A stretch of DNA of 64,000 bases from assembly GCF_016632335.1 (NCBI RefSeq), contig NZ_JAEPBG010000005.1, positions 186,001-250,000 of the forward strand, given 5' to 3'. Both the position numbers and the translations under genes were made by a program. Under the pieces are notes generated by a model. It did no database searches. It saw nothing but the letters and a program-made list of their open reading frames with translations, and was not told the origin of the DNA. The DNA is from Noviherbaspirillum pedocola. GTDB taxonomy: Bacteria > Pseudomonadota > Gammaproteobacteria > Burkholderiales > Burkholderiaceae_D. Shown here piece after piece: positions 28,584-39,407 of this stretch (positions are counted from its first letter, which is position 1; the number at the start of each line of letters is the position of its first letter).

Positions 28584-30794
28584 TCAGGTTTCTGTTAATT
28601 CCCGCGAGGCAGGAGCCGGCATCGCCAGGCGAATCAGGGTGCCGCCTTCCGGGCGTGCGCAAAACGCCAGCGTGCCGTCGAGATAACGCGCCCTTTCCTC
28701 CATGCCACGCAAGCCCCACGACGGACCGGCATCTTCGGCCTCGGCGCCGAAACCCACGCCATCGTCCTCCACTTCGAGCACAAGCTGTCGCCCCGCCTGC
28801 CACGCGCGGATTTCCACCGAGGTAGCCTGTGCATGGCGGGCAATATTGGTCAGTGCTTCCTGCACGATGCGAAACAGCATCGCGCCATCGTCGCCATCCA
28901 CCGATGGCAACTCGGGGTCGAGGACGCAACGACAGGGAATGCCGGTCTGCGCCTCAACCTGGCTGGCCTGCCATGCGATCGCCTCCCATACGCCGAGCTG
29001 GTCGAGTACGCTTGGGCGCAAATCCGAAATCACGCGACGCACCGTGTCCAGCGCGGTATCGGCCAGGCTGGCGGCCTCGGACAGCAGCGCCTCGGCCGGC
29101 TTGCCGCGGGTCTTGTCGGCGGCGACCGAGACATAGGCCTTGATGCCGGTCAGCAAGCCGCCAAGCTCGTCATGGATTTCGCGCGCAATGCGCTTGCGCT
29201 CGCTCTCCTTGATGCGCTCCTGGTGCGATGCCAGGTCCCGCAGCGAGGCCTGCGATTGCCGGAGCTCGGTTTCGACCCGTTTGAAGTCGCTGATATCGAG
29301 CACAGTACCGGCAAGCATAGGCGTCTGCCCGGCGGTTTCCGGCAGGATTTCGCCGTGGACCTGGAGATGACGCTCCGAACCGTCTGCGCGCAGGATGCGG
29401 CATTCGATGCCCGCACTCGCAATGCCCGCGACCAGACAGGACAAGGCCTGGCGCCAGGCGATGAGCGTGGCCTGCGGCAATTGCCCCAGCGCCGGAACGG
29501 CGCTCGCGTCGTACTGCAGACCGAAAATGCGGAAACACTCTTCCGACCAGTACTGCACGCCGCTGTCGATATCAAGCTCCCAGCTGCCGACATGGGCGAT
29601 GCGTTGTGCATTGGTCAGGCTCTGTTGCGTGCGGCGCAGCGTTGCCTCGATACGCTCGCGCACATCGATGTCGGCGGATAGCCGGCTGTTCGCAGCGTGC
29701 AGCGCCGCCGTGCGTTCGCGCACGAGGCTCTGTATGCGCACGGTGCGGGTGCCGAGCAGGCGCAGATAGCCGGTGGCCAACAGACTCAGCAGTGTGCCGA
29801 ATACGGCCACCAGCAGCGAACCGGACTCCAGGCCGATGGCCGAAGGCGCGTCCTGCGTAGCCTGGACCGTCCACGGCACACCGGCCAGTTCGAAGCTCTG
29901 CACAAAGCGCAGCGTAGCGGGCCCGGGCAGCCATGCCAGCCAGTCAGGCTTGCCTGCCGACGGAAAATTTTCAGCGTCCCGGTACACCAGGTTCTGCGGC
30001 GTGCCGCTCGCGCCGACATGCACAGCAAGGTGCAGCCCCGGCGCTGGCAGCAGCTGCGCGTCGCTGAGGATGCGCTCCACCAGCATTTCCGCCGGCATGC
30101 CGACGCTGGTATAGCCGATCAGCGCGGCGCGGCGCTCTGGCGTCGTAGTCGTTGGCGCACCAGCCCGGAACACCGGCTTGACGATCACCAAGCGCAAGGG
30201 CTGCGATTGGTCGCTGGCATGGCGGAACAGTCCGGTGGAAGCAGCAAGTCCGGTATCCCGCGCGCGCTCGAGCGTGCGTGCGATTGCCGGCTCGGATGTC
30301 GCATTAAAACCAAGCAGCGGATCCCAGTCGTGCTGCGGCGCCATGATCTCGGCGACCAGGTATTCGGGACGCGGCGGCGCCGGGCGGATCTTGCCGTCAA
30401 TGAATTCGCTGATTACAAAGCGCGGCAGACGGCGCCGGATATCCCGCTCGTAGGCAACGCGCTGCGCGCCGGGAACGATGCGCAGGAAGGAAATGGCATT
30501 GATGAAGGGATGGCGCTGCAACACCGGATCGGTAAAGCCAACGAATTGCTCGCGGCTCACCGGGTGAAAGGTCACGACGACGCGGTTCACCATGTCGAGC
30601 GCTTCCATCACGTCATCGAGACCTTGACGTATCGTCTGCACGCGAAAGCCGGCGCGGCGCTCGAACAGCAGCTGCTCATTCGCCCGTTCCTGGCTGCGGG
30701 TCCAGAGATAAAGCGTCGCGGTGGCGCTCAGTCCGAGCAGCAGCGCCAGCAGACCAGGCAGTACCGGGGAAATCGGGAGGCGACGTATATCCAT
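28584..30794 (-). CDS. CHASE-PAS sensor histidine kinase (NarL-type, HisKA_3)
   Basis: A 736-residue membrane kinase. A first helix (about residues 13-31) leads to a periplasmic CHASE domain (about 70-250), a second helix (about 325-345), a PAS domain (about 393-503), then the HisKA_3 dimerisation helix with phospho-acceptor His541 in IAREIHDELGG, and an ATPase domain with ALTNIARHAQA, DDGVGFG and GLRGMEERA. Such kinases pair with NarL/LuxR-type regulators; none is adjacent, so it is an orphan here. The ATG at 30792-30794 has GGA upstream; a TTG twelve codons earlier is less likely. Confidence 0.92.
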   Translation of the reverse strand: MDIRRLPISPVLPGLLALLLGLSATATLYLWTRSQERANEQLLFERRAGFRVQTIRQGLDDVMEALDMVNRVVVTFHPVSREQFVGFTDPVLQRHPFINAISFLRIVPGAQRVAYERDIRRRLPRFVISEFIDGKIRPAPPRPEYLVAEIMAPQHDWDPLLGFNATSEPAIARTLERARDTGLAASTGLFRHASDQSQPLRLVIVKPVFRAGAPTTTTPERRAALIGYTSVGMPAEMLVERILSDAQLLPAPGLHLAVHVGASGTPQNLVYRDAENFPSAGKPDWLAWLPGPATLRFVQSFELAGVPWTVQATQDAPSAIGLESGSLLVAVFGTLLSLLATGYLRLLGTRTVRIQSLVRERTAALHAANSRLSADIDVRERIEATLRRTQQSLTNAQRIAHVGSWELDIDSGVQYWSEECFRIFGLQYDASAVPALGQLPQATLIAWRQALSCLVAGIASAGIECRILRADGSERHLQVHGEILPETAGQTPMLAGTVLDISDFKRVETELRQSQASLRDLASHQERIKESERKRIAREIHDELGGLLTGIKAYVSVAADKTRGKPAEALLSEAASLADTALDTVRRVISDLRPSVLDQLGVWEAIAWQASQVEAQTGIPCRCVLDPELPSVDGDDGAMLFRIVQEALTNIARHAQATSVEIRAWQAGRQLVLEVEDDGVGFGAEAEDAGPSWGLRGMEERARYLDGTLAFCARPEGGTLIRLAMPAPASRELTET

Positions 30795-30927
30795 GCAAAT
30801 CCGGAAAAGTTGCCGGGCGCAAAGCAGCAAGGCCTGCTACGAATAGCGCACATATTTTCGGCAACCGGACTTTAGCGCAATTTGCGCCCGGATGCCGCCA
30901 CGAGGCATGACATCCGGAAACGCATTT

Positions 30928-31512
30928 TCAGCGCAGGCTGGTGATGTACTGCGCCAGGTTATCGATGTCGGCGTCGGTCAGATTCGCACTGACGCTGGTC
31001 ATGTTGCCGGCATCATTGGTGCGGTTCTTCGCGCGGAAGTCCTTCAATTGCTTGACCACGTAGTCATACTTCTGCCCGGCCACGCTCGGAATTTCGTTCT
31101 GCCCGGCAAAGCCGGCAAGATGGCACATCGCGCACAGCACTTCGTCGGCCTTGGCCTTGCCGAGCCTGACCTTGGCATCATCGACCTTGAAATCGCTCGG
31201 CTTGGGTTTCTGCGCGGCGAAATAATTGCCGAGGTCGATCATGTCCTGCCGGCTCAGGTTCGCCGCCATCGGGCTCATCACCGGGTCCTTGCGCCGACCT
31301 TCCTTGAAGTCCTTGAGCTGCATGTAGATGTAGCGCCAGTTCTGGCCTGCGAGGTTCGGGAAGTTCGGCGCGGTCGAATTGCCGTCGGCGCCATGGCAGG
31401 CGGCGCAAGCCTCAGCCTTCTGCTTGCCGGCCGAAACATCCTGTCCTGCGTCTTGCGCTGTTGCTGTGAACGACGCTGCCAGCAGCGCCATGCCCAATAG
31501 ATACCGCTTCAT
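30928..31512 (-). CDS. Periplasmic diheme cytochrome c (c4 type)
   Basis: A 194-residue exported cytochrome with two class I heme domains. The signal peptide MKRYLLGMALLAASFTATAQ is followed by CAACH (Cys36-His40) and CAMCH (Cys127-His131), each domain with Met residues that could be axial ligands. Cytochrome c4 proteins shuttle electrons from periplasmic dehydrogenases to terminal oxidases. GGGAG precedes the ATG. It lies directly downstream of the PQQ alcohol dehydrogenase on the same strand, with a hairpin between, and is the likely electron acceptor in that pathway. Confidence 0.92.
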   Translation of the reverse strand: MKRYLLGMALLAASFTATAQDAGQDVSAGKQKAEACAACHGADGNSTAPNFPNLAGQNWRYIYMQLKDFKEGRRKDPVMSPMAANLSRQDMIDLGNYFAAQKPKPSDFKVDDAKVRLGKAKADEVLCAMCHLAGFAGQNEIPSVAGQKYDYVVKQLKDFRAKNRTNDAGNMTSVSANLTDADIDNLAQYITSLR

Positions 31513-31532
31513 GTGTACGTCTCCCGGATACC

Positions 31533-31562
31533 GCCGGGCTGCCCGACATCGGACAGCCCGGC
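31533..31562 (-). other. Intercistronic hairpin between PQQ dehydrogenase and cytochrome c
   Basis: A 9-bp perfect GC stem (31533-31541 with 31554-31562) with further internal pairing. No T-run follows on either strand, so it is more likely an mRNA processing or stabilising stem, giving different amounts of the two products, than a terminator. Confidence 0.6.
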
Positions 31563-31586
31563 GCTTGGCTGCTTATGCTTAGGATT

Positions 31587-33323
31587 TCACTTTGCGTCGG
31601 ACTTCGGCAGCGCAAAGACCACGAGGGAATTGCCGCGCTTGAAGTCGAGCTGCGTATTGCCGCCGCAGCCCATGGCCACATACTGGCGACCGGCCACGGT
31701 ATAGGACACCGGCATCGCATTCGCGCCGGCGCCGCAGTTGTACTGCCACAGCGATTTGCCGTTCCTGGTATCGAGCGCGCGGATTTCGCCGTTGCCTTCG
31801 CCGTAGAACAGCAGGTTGCCGCCGGTAGCCATGGCGCCGCCGATCAGCGGTTCCGGGGTATCGTGCTTCCACACCATCTTGCCGGTATCCCAGTTCACCG
31901 CCGCAACACGGCCCCACTGCTTTTCACTGGCGATGGTCTTGAACGCGCCGCCCAGCCACAGCTTGCCGCCCGGGTATTGCGCCGCTTCGTACTGGTAAGT
32001 CATCGGCTGGTGCAGGTTCAGCGCAAAAGCCACATGCGTCTTCGGGTTCACCGCCATCGGCGACCATTCGACGCCGCCGTTCGCGCCGGGCAGCATGCGC
32101 GCGCCCTGCGGGGTTGGCAGGGTCCACATGTTTTCCTGCGGGATCATCGCTTCGGAGTAGCGGATCAGGCTGCCATCGCGACGGTCGTGCACATACACAT
32201 GGCCGGTCTTGCCGCCATGGATGATGCCGGGGATGGTCTTGCCGCTCTTGTCCTTCACATCGACCAGGATCGGCGGGCTGACCGCATCCAGATCCCACAC
32301 ATCATGCGCGATGTACTGGTAGTGCCACTTGTACTTGCCGCTGTCGAGGTCGACTGCGACCAGCGAGTCGGTGTACAGGTTGTCGCCCGGGCGCTCTACG
32401 CCGTACAGGTCGGGAGACGGATTGCCGACCACGAAATAGATGGTGCGGGTGTTCAGGTCCACCGCGGGATTCATCCAGACACCGCCGCCCAGGGTCTGAT
32501 AGAAGTCGGGGTTCCTGGCGAACTGTTCCTTCTCGGCCTTGATGTCCCGATGCATGTCACGACCTGTCGCATCCTTCTCGGCCCAGACGCCTTCATGTCC
32601 CTTTTCGGGGATCGTGTAGAAGGTCCACAATTCCTTGCCGTTGGCCGCGTCGAATGCCTTGACGAAGCCGCGGATGCCGTATTCGCCGCCATTGGTGCCG
32701 ATCAATACCTTGCCGTCGATGACGGTCGGCGACATGGTTTCGCTGTAGCCCTTCTCGGGATCGGCGATCTCGGTTTCCCACAGCAGCTTGCCGGTCTTGG
32801 CATCCAGCGCCACGAGCTTGGCGTCCAGCGTGCCCATGAACAGCTTGCCGCCCTCGATGGCCACGCCGCGGTTGTTCGGTCCGCAGCAGAAGGTGGTGAT
32901 CGGCCCCATCTTGTGCTTGTAATGCCAGAACTCCTTGCCGGTGGCGGCGTCGAGCGCATACACATGGTTGTAGGCGGTGGTCATGAACATCACGCCATCG
33001 ACGACGATCGGCGCGGTTTCCATCGATTCGCGCACTTCGGTCTGGAAGGTGAATTCCGGACGCAGTTTGGAAACATTGCCGGTGTTGATCTGACTGCCCG
33101 GATAGAAGCGCGTCTGCGCATAGCCGCCATTGGTGTGCAGCCAGTCCTTGGACTGGCCGTCGGCGCCGTTGAGCGCCTTCTGGTTGACGCTGATTTCCTT
33201 GCCGACGATGCCGACGTTGTCCGCCTTGTCCTGGTTTTGAATTTCATCCGCGCTGTAGGCGCTGCCGGCATAGCAAGCGGCAATAGCGGCCGCCAGTATA
33301 AGACTGCGATGATGCCTGTCCAT
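31587..33323 (-). CDS. PQQ-dependent alcohol dehydrogenase, lanthanide-type active site
   Basis: A 578-residue periplasmic quinoprotein of the methanol/ethanol dehydrogenase family, an eight-bladed propeller oxidising primary alcohols. The signal peptide runs to about residue 24 (AYAGSAYSA-like end), the vicinal disulfide is FCCGPNN (Cys146-Cys147), and metal ligands are Glu in TNGGEYG and Asn in GNPSPD. The catalytic Asp344 sits in HDVWDLDA with Asp346 two residues on; that extra Asp is the known marker of lanthanide-dependent (XoxF/PedH-type) enzymes, whereas calcium enzymes have a small residue there. GAGGAG precedes the ATG. It is followed by the cytochrome c gene. Confidence 0.92.
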   Translation of the reverse strand: MDRHHRSLILAAAIAACYAGSAYSADEIQNQDKADNVGIVGKEISVNQKALNGADGQSKDWLHTNGGYAQTRFYPGSQINTGNVSKLRPEFTFQTEVRESMETAPIVVDGVMFMTTAYNHVYALDAATGKEFWHYKHKMGPITTFCCGPNNRGVAIEGGKLFMGTLDAKLVALDAKTGKLLWETEIADPEKGYSETMSPTVIDGKVLIGTNGGEYGIRGFVKAFDAANGKELWTFYTIPEKGHEGVWAEKDATGRDMHRDIKAEKEQFARNPDFYQTLGGGVWMNPAVDLNTRTIYFVVGNPSPDLYGVERPGDNLYTDSLVAVDLDSGKYKWHYQYIAHDVWDLDAVSPPILVDVKDKSGKTIPGIIHGGKTGHVYVHDRRDGSLIRYSEAMIPQENMWTLPTPQGARMLPGANGGVEWSPMAVNPKTHVAFALNLHQPMTYQYEAAQYPGGKLWLGGAFKTIASEKQWGRVAAVNWDTGKMVWKHDTPEPLIGGAMATGGNLLFYGEGNGEIRALDTRNGKSLWQYNCGAGANAMPVSYTVAGRQYVAMGCGGNTQLDFKRGNSLVVFALPKSDAK

Positions 33324-33392
33324 GTCTCGACTCCTCTTCCTGTGGGTGGGCCAACATTCTTTTTTTCGATCTGCATGACTGAGCCCATGCAA

Positions 33393-33448
33393 ATACTTAA
33401 TTAGTATAATTTTCAGTACGGATACTCAGCAATCATTGATACTTAATT
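33393..33448. promoter_or_regulatory. AT-rich control region with repeated ATACTTAATT
   Basis: Two exact ATACTTAATT copies (33393-33402 and 33439-33448) lie in an unusually AT-rich stretch between the divergent PQQ dehydrogenase and ankyrin genes. On the minus strand TTGCTG (33432-33427), an 18-base spacer and TATACT (33408-33403) form a plausible promoter for the dehydrogenase; TATAAT on the plus strand (33405-33410) overlaps it. The repeats could be regulator sites, by inference. Confidence 0.4.
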
Positions 33449-33540
33449 TTTTGTTCCACACATAACGATTGGCATTGTTTACTCGCATTGCGCAATGCCT
33501 GGCCCGATAACTGCTCTATTTCTTTCCCGGAGACACCTTC

Positions 33541-34209
33541 ATGATGAAAGCGACGATTAGCAAAGCCATGCTTGTCGCCCTGTTGCAGCTTCCCGCCATC
33601 CCCGCCGCCCTTGCGCAGCAAGGCGCCGGACTGATCAACACCAACGGACAATTCGTGCTTGCGGCCAAGGCCGGCCAGACCCAGCGCGCCGCGGCGCTGC
33701 TGGCCGAAGGCGCGGCCGTCAATTCACGCGACCGTCTCGGCGACTCGCCACTGAACATGGCGGCGGCCAAGGGCAATGAAGCGCTGGTGGATCTGCTGCT
33801 GCAGCATGGCGCGGACGTGAACCTGGCCAATATCGCCGGCGTCACTCCACTGATGGGCGCGGCTTTCAACGGCAAGCCGGCCATCGTCGCCAAGCTCCTG
33901 GCCGCGGGCGCGCGCATTGATCCGGTCGACCGGGTGAAGAAGAGCGCGGCGGTCTACGCCGCCGGCAGCGGTTGCACCGAATGCCTGCGCCTGATGATGG
34001 AGCATGGCGTGCAGCTGAATGCGCGCGGCGCCAATGATCTGACGCTGCTGATGTGGGCCGCCGGCTACGGCAGGGAAGATACGGTGCGCTTCCTGCTGGA
34101 CCGGGGCGCGGATGCGCGCCTGCAGGATAATCGCGGCAAGACCGCCGCCGACATGGCGCGCGACGGCAATTTTCTGAAGCTCGCCAGCTTGCTGGGTCAA
34201 CGCAGCTAG
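33541..34209 (+). CDS. Exported ankyrin-repeat protein
   Basis: A 222-residue protein with a signal peptide (MMKATISKAMLVALL through about residue 25) followed by about five ankyrin repeats, each recognisable from GDSPLNMAAAKGN, GVTPLMGAAFNGK and DLTLLMWAAGYG. Ankyrin proteins bind other proteins; a periplasmic one placed beside redox genes is often linked to enzyme assembly or protection. GGAGA lies before the ATG. It is divergent from the PQQ dehydrogenase and could be co-regulated, but no partner can be named. A terminator closes the gene. Confidence 0.88.
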   Translation: MMKATISKAMLVALLQLPAIPAALAQQGAGLINTNGQFVLAAKAGQTQRAAALLAEGAAVNSRDRLGDSPLNMAAAKGNEALVDLLLQHGADVNLANIAGVTPLMGAAFNGKPAIVAKLLAAGARIDPVDRVKKSAAVYAAGSGCTECLRLMMEHGVQLNARGANDLTLLMWAAGYGREDTVRFLLDRGADARLQDNRGKTAADMARDGNFLKLASLLGQRS

Positions 34210-34214
34210 CGATG

Positions 34215-34247
34215 AAAAAAGGGCCGGCGATAAGGCCGGCCCTTTTT
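34215..34247. terminator. Bidirectional intrinsic terminator, ankyrin gene / guaA
   Basis: An 8-bp GC stem (34221-34228 with 34235-34242) and six-base loop, flanked by six A on the left and five T on the right, so it works for both converging transcripts. Confidence 0.92.
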
Positions 34248-34266
34248 GGCATGGTTCAGGGAAGGA

Positions 34267-35895
34267 TCATTCCCACTCGATCGTCGCCGGCGGCTTGCCC
34301 GAGATGTCGTACACGACGCGGTTGATGCCGCGCACTTCATTGATGATCCGGTTCGACACTCGGCCCAGCAGATCATGCGGCAGATGCGCCCAGTGCGCCG
34401 TCATGAAGTCCTGGGTCTGCACCGCGCGCAGCGCCACCACGTATTCATAAGTGCGGCCGTCGCCCATGACGCCGACCGATTTCACCGGTAGGAACACCGC
34501 GAAAGCCTGGCTGGTGGCGTCGTACCAGTTCTTGTGAAAGTAGCCGACCTCGCGGCCTTCAGCCAGCTCCGCCGGCAGCGGGATGGCCGTGTTGCGCAGT
34601 TCCTCGATGAAGATCGCGTCGGCGCGGCGCAGCAGGTCCGCGTATTCGCGCTTGACCTCGCCAAGGATGCGCACGCCCAGCCCCGGACCCGGGAACGGAT
34701 GACGGTAGACCATGTCATGCGGCAGGCCGAGCGCCACACCGAGTTCGCGCACTTCATCCTTGAACAGTTCGCGCAGCGGCTCCAGCAGCTTCAGGTTCAG
34801 GGTTTCCGGCAGGCCGCCGACGTTGTGATGACTCTTGATCGTGTGCGCGCCCTTCTTGCCCTTGCCGGCGCTTTCGATCACGTCCGGATAGATCGTGCCC
34901 TGTGCCAGCCAACGCGCATTCGTCAGCCGGCCGGCTTCACGCTGGAACACTTCGACGAATTCAGCGCCGATGATCTTGCGCTTGGCTTCCGGATCGGTCA
35001 CGCCGGCAAGCTTGCCCATGAACTGTTCGCTGGCGTCGACCTGGATCACCTTCACGCCGAGGTTCTTGGCGAACATGTCCATCACCATCTTGCCTTCGTT
35101 CAGGCGCAAGAGGCCATGGTCGACAAACACGCAGGTGAGCTGGTCGCCGATGGCGCGATGGATCAGCGCCGCCGCGACGCTGGAATCGACGCCGCCGGAC
35201 AGGCCGAGAATGACTTCCTCCTTGCCGACCTGCGCGCGGATGGCTTCGACCGCCTCGGCGATGTAGTCCGGCATGTTCCAGTCCGATTTGCAGCCGCAGA
35301 TCTCGTGCACGAAGCGGGTGAGGATCGCCTTGCCCTGCAGCGTGTGCGTGACTTCCGGGTGAAATTGCAGCGCGTAGAAACGACGATCCTCGTCGGCCAT
35401 GCCGGCGATCGGGCAATTGTCGGTGGACGCCATCAGCTTGAAGCCGGGCGGCATGTCCAGGACCTTGTCGCCATGGCTCATCCACACCTTCAGCATGCCG
35501 TGGCCTTCGCTGGTGACGAAGTCGTTGATGCCGTTCAGCAGCGCGGTATGGCCGCGGGCGCGCAGCTCGGCGTAGCCGAATTCACGCACTGCGCCATTCT
35601 CGACGCGTCCGCCCAGCTGCGCCGCCATGGTCTGCATGCCGTAACAGATGCCCAGCACCGGCACGCCGAGCTCGAATACCGCTGCCGGAGCGCGCGGCGT
35701 GTCGCCTTCGGTCACCGAGGCCGGACCGCCGGACAGGATGATGCCGGCCGCGCCGTAGCCGCGCAGGAATTCATCGCTGACGTCGTAAGGGAAAACCTCG
35801 GAAAACACACCCGCTTCGCGCACGCGGCGCGCGATCAGCTGGGTGACCTGGGATCCGAAATCCAGGATCAGTATCTTGGAATGGTTGGCATGCAT
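34267..35895 (-). CDS. guaA: GMP synthase (glutamine-hydrolysing)
   Basis: A 542-residue enzyme converting XMP to GMP with ATP and glutamine. The amidotransferase domain has the nucleophilic Cys84 in GICYGMQ and the His/Glu of FHPEVTHT; the ATP-pyrophosphatase P-loop is LSGGVDSS; the C-terminal dimerisation domain ends in PPATIEWE, the normal family terminus. The length is slightly above E. coli GuaA because of insertions in the synthetase domain. It is downstream of guaB on the same strand, completing the IMP-to-GMP branch. Confidence 0.97.
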   Translation of the reverse strand: MHANHSKILILDFGSQVTQLIARRVREAGVFSEVFPYDVSDEFLRGYGAAGIILSGGPASVTEGDTPRAPAAVFELGVPVLGICYGMQTMAAQLGGRVENGAVREFGYAELRARGHTALLNGINDFVTSEGHGMLKVWMSHGDKVLDMPPGFKLMASTDNCPIAGMADEDRRFYALQFHPEVTHTLQGKAILTRFVHEICGCKSDWNMPDYIAEAVEAIRAQVGKEEVILGLSGGVDSSVAAALIHRAIGDQLTCVFVDHGLLRLNEGKMVMDMFAKNLGVKVIQVDASEQFMGKLAGVTDPEAKRKIIGAEFVEVFQREAGRLTNARWLAQGTIYPDVIESAGKGKKGAHTIKSHHNVGGLPETLNLKLLEPLRELFKDEVRELGVALGLPHDMVYRHPFPGPGLGVRILGEVKREYADLLRRADAIFIEELRNTAIPLPAELAEGREVGYFHKNWYDATSQAFAVFLPVKSVGVMGDGRTYEYVVALRAVQTQDFMTAHWAHLPHDLLGRVSNRIINEVRGINRVVYDISGKPPATIEWE

Positions 35896-35946
35896 GGTTG
35901 GGTGCCGTGGAAATGGTGGGATTGGTGGGATGGAAGAAATGAGAAA

Positions 35947-35971
35947 GGCCGCCAGGCGATGCTTGGCGGCC
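35947..35971 (-). terminator. Hairpin between guaB and guaA (weak terminator or attenuator)
   Basis: An 11-bp stem with one mismatch (35947-35957 with 35961-35971); on the minus strand it is followed by TTTCTCATTTC. Located 20 bases after the guaB stop, it may reduce read-through into guaA. Confidence 0.6.
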
Positions 35972-35991
35972 AGTCATGCGTACGCCTGCGA

Positions 35992-37484
<1,493 letters not shown>

Positions 37485-37597
37485 CAGAAATCGTCATGGG
37501 CGACGTTGCGTCGAAGTTCCCGTCACACCGCTTGCAGTTGACATCTATAGGCAGCCATGGGGAAACTGTTGCCCTTCGTCACTATGTAGAGCCCGCC

Positions 37598-38077
37598 ATG
37601 TGCCCGTCCCTCGTTCGCCTTGCCCTTGCCATGCTGCTTTCCAGCGCGTGCTGCGCCGCCTTCGCCCAATACGTGTGGATGGACGCGAACGGCGTGAAGC
37701 AGTATTCCGACATGCCGCCGCCATCCTCTGTGCCCGCTTCCCGCATTCTGAAGACGCCTGGCGCCGCGGCCGCCCAGCCAGCGGCGCCGGCGCCGGATGC
37801 CTCCCCTTCAGCGACACCCAGCGTCGCCGAACGCGAAGCGGAGTTTCAGAAACGCCGCGCCGCCGAAGAGGAAAAGCGCCGCGCCGAGGAGCAGCAGGCA
37901 AAACTGGAAACGACGAAAAAATCGGTGTGCGAAGCCGCCCGCGCGCAGAAGCGGGCGCTGGACTCCGGCGAAAGACTGTGGCGCATCGACGCAAACGGCG
38001 AACGACGTTACCTTGAGGATGCCGATCGCGCCGCCCAGCTTCGTGACATACAGCGCACGCTCGAAGCCTGCAACTGA
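37598..38077 (+). CDS. DUF4124 domain-containing exported protein
   Basis: A 159-residue protein with a signal peptide (to about residue 24, SSACCAAFAQ) followed by the DUF4124 motif YVWMDANGVKQYSD, a short periplasmic beta domain of unknown function common in Beta- and Gammaproteobacteria. A Pro/Ala linker and a charged coiled-coil segment (KRRAAEEEKRRAEEQQ) follow, then a second partial WRIDANGERRYLED motif near the C-terminus. The start chosen has only a weak ribosome-binding site; the open frame upstream is antisense to guaB. A TTGACA 55 bases upstream is a possible -35 without a clear -10. Confidence 0.82.
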   Translation: MCPSLVRLALAMLLSSACCAAFAQYVWMDANGVKQYSDMPPPSSVPASRILKTPGAAAAQPAAPAPDASPSATPSVAEREAEFQKRRAAEEEKRRAEEQQAKLETTKKSVCEAARAQKRALDSGERLWRIDANGERRYLEDADRAAQLRDIQRTLEACN

Positions 38078-38084
38078 GGTCGCA

Positions 38085-38381
38085 TCACGCGCCGGCGCGC
38101 TTCTTCTCCACGCGTCGCCGACGCGCTTCCTTGGGATCGGCCAGCAACGGCCGGTAGATTTCCACCCGGTCACCTTCACGCAGCACTGTCGACGCTTCGC
38201 GCAGCTTGCCGAAAATGCCGAGCTTGCACGCGTCAAGCGCAAGCTGCGGATACTGCGCCGGCAGGCCGCTGGCATGGATGGCCTCGATCAGCGTGGTCCC
38301 GGCGGCAAGAGTGAGTTCGCGCAACTGGGGATCGCCCGGCAAGGGATAACAGACCATCACATGCACGGTGTCATTTCCCAT
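38085..38381 (-). CDS. rnfH: RnfH family protein
   Basis: A 98-residue ubiquitin-like-fold protein of the RnfH/RatB family (UPF0125). It has VHVMVCYPLPGDPQ at the start and REGDRVEIYRPLLADPKEARRRR near the end, the family signature. The function is unknown. It overlaps the ratA 3' end by 11 bases and forms the conserved ratA-rnfH pair divergent from smpB. Confidence 0.92.
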   Translation of the reverse strand: MGNDTVHVMVCYPLPGDPQLRELTLAAGTTLIEAIHASGLPAQYPQLALDACKLGIFGKLREASTVLREGDRVEIYRPLLADPKEARRRRVEKKRAGA

Positions 38382-38811
38382 CGCCGTAAACCACGTCCGC
38401 GCGCTTGCAGAAGGAATCGACGAAGCTGTTGGCGATCATGGAAAACACCGGGCCAATGATCTGCTCCAGGATGCGACTGGAGAATTCGTACTGCAGATCG
38501 AATTCGATCTTGCAGGCATCCGCGCGCAGCGGTTTGAATTTCCAGGTGCCGGAGAACTGCTTGAACGGACCGTCGACGAAGCGCATCGTCATCAGCGTCG
38601 GCGGCGTGTTCTGATTTTCCGTGGTGAAGCTTTGCTTGACGCCGTGGTAGTTGATCTTCAGCGTGGCGACCAGGATATCGCCCTCGCGCTTCTTCACTTC
38701 CACGCCGCCGCACCAGGGCAGGAACTTGGGATAGTCCTCGACCCCGTCGACCAATGCGTACATCTGCTCCGCGCTATAGGCGACCAATACCGACTTGTGA
38801 ACGACTGCCAT
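38371..38811 (-). CDS. ratA: RatA family protein (START/Coq10 fold)
   Basis: A 146-residue single-domain START-like protein. In E. coli RatA is reported to block association of ribosomal subunits; its homologues also resemble the ubiquinone-binding Coq10, so the role is debated. Signatures: SVLVAYSAEQMYALVDGVEDYPKFLPWCGG and the C-terminal FVDSFCKRADVVYG segment (both abbreviated here from the family pattern). It is divergent from smpB, 66 bases apart, and overlaps rnfH. Confidence 0.92.
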   Translation of the reverse strand: MAVVHKSVLVAYSAEQMYALVDGVEDYPKFLPWCGGVEVKKREGDILVATLKINYHGVKQSFTTENQNTPPTLMTMRFVDGPFKQFSGTWKFKPLRADACKIEFDLQYEFSSRILEQIIGPVFSMIANSFVDSFCKRADVVYGDGK

Positions 38812-38877
38812 TGACAGAAAACCGTTTGATAGAATGCGAAACTTGAAATTCTACCCGACCGGCCCAAGTTCGAACTG

Positions 38878-39327
38878 ATGAGCATCGTAGACAATAAAAA
38901 AGCCTTTCACGATTACTTCATCGAAGAACGCTTCGAAGCGGGCATCGTGCTGGAAGGCTGGGAAGTCAAATCCATCCGCGCAGGCCGCATCAATCTGAAG
39001 GAAGCCTACGTCATCGTGCGCAAGGCCGAAATCTTCCTGTTTGGCGCGCACATCAGCCCACTCGCCACCGCATCCACGCATATCAATCCGGATCCGGTGC
39101 GCACCCGCAAGCTGCTGATGCACGACCATGAAATCAGCAAGCTGATCGGCAAGGTCGAACGCGCCGGCTACACGCTGGTGCCGCTGAATTTGCACTACGC
39201 CAAGGGCCGCATCAAGTGCGAGGTTGGACTGGCCAAGGGCAAGAAAATGCACGACAAGCGCGACACCGAACGCCAGCGCGATGTGCAGCGCGAGATCCAG
39301 TCGGCGATGAAGCAGAACCGACGCTGA
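38878..39327 (+). CDS. smpB: SsrA-binding protein SmpB
   Basis: A 149-residue tmRNA-binding protein required for trans-translation rescue of stalled ribosomes. The family core is visible in [19 protein letters not shown] and [18 protein letters not shown]-like text; the C-terminal [14 protein letters not shown] tail, which enters the mRNA channel, is complete. Length is normal for the family. It is divergent from ratA. The ssrA gene is not in this window. Confidence 0.96.
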   Translation: MSIVDNKKAFHDYFIEERFEAGIVLEGWEVKSIRAGRINLKEAYVIVRKAEIFLFGAHISPLATASTHINPDPVRTRKLLMHDHEISKLIGKVERAGYTLVPLNLHYAKGRIKCEVGLAKGKKMHDKRDTERQRDVQREIQSAMKQNRR

Positions 39328-39407
39328 AGGCGTGGCGCCGGCTCGTTCAAAGATTCATTGTTACGACTATCAGCTTTCCAGCCGCGGGATAAGACCAGCG
39401 CGCAGAA

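Noticed and set aside
31575-33404. A 609-codon plus-strand frame opposite the PQQ dehydrogenase
   Set aside because: Antisense shadow of a well-supported gene with signal peptide and catalytic motifs; no ribosome-binding site or family signature.
38811-38835. TTGACA (38811-38816) and TAGAAT (38830-38835) as a smpB promoter
   Set aside because: The spacer is only 13 bases, too short for a sigma-70 promoter.
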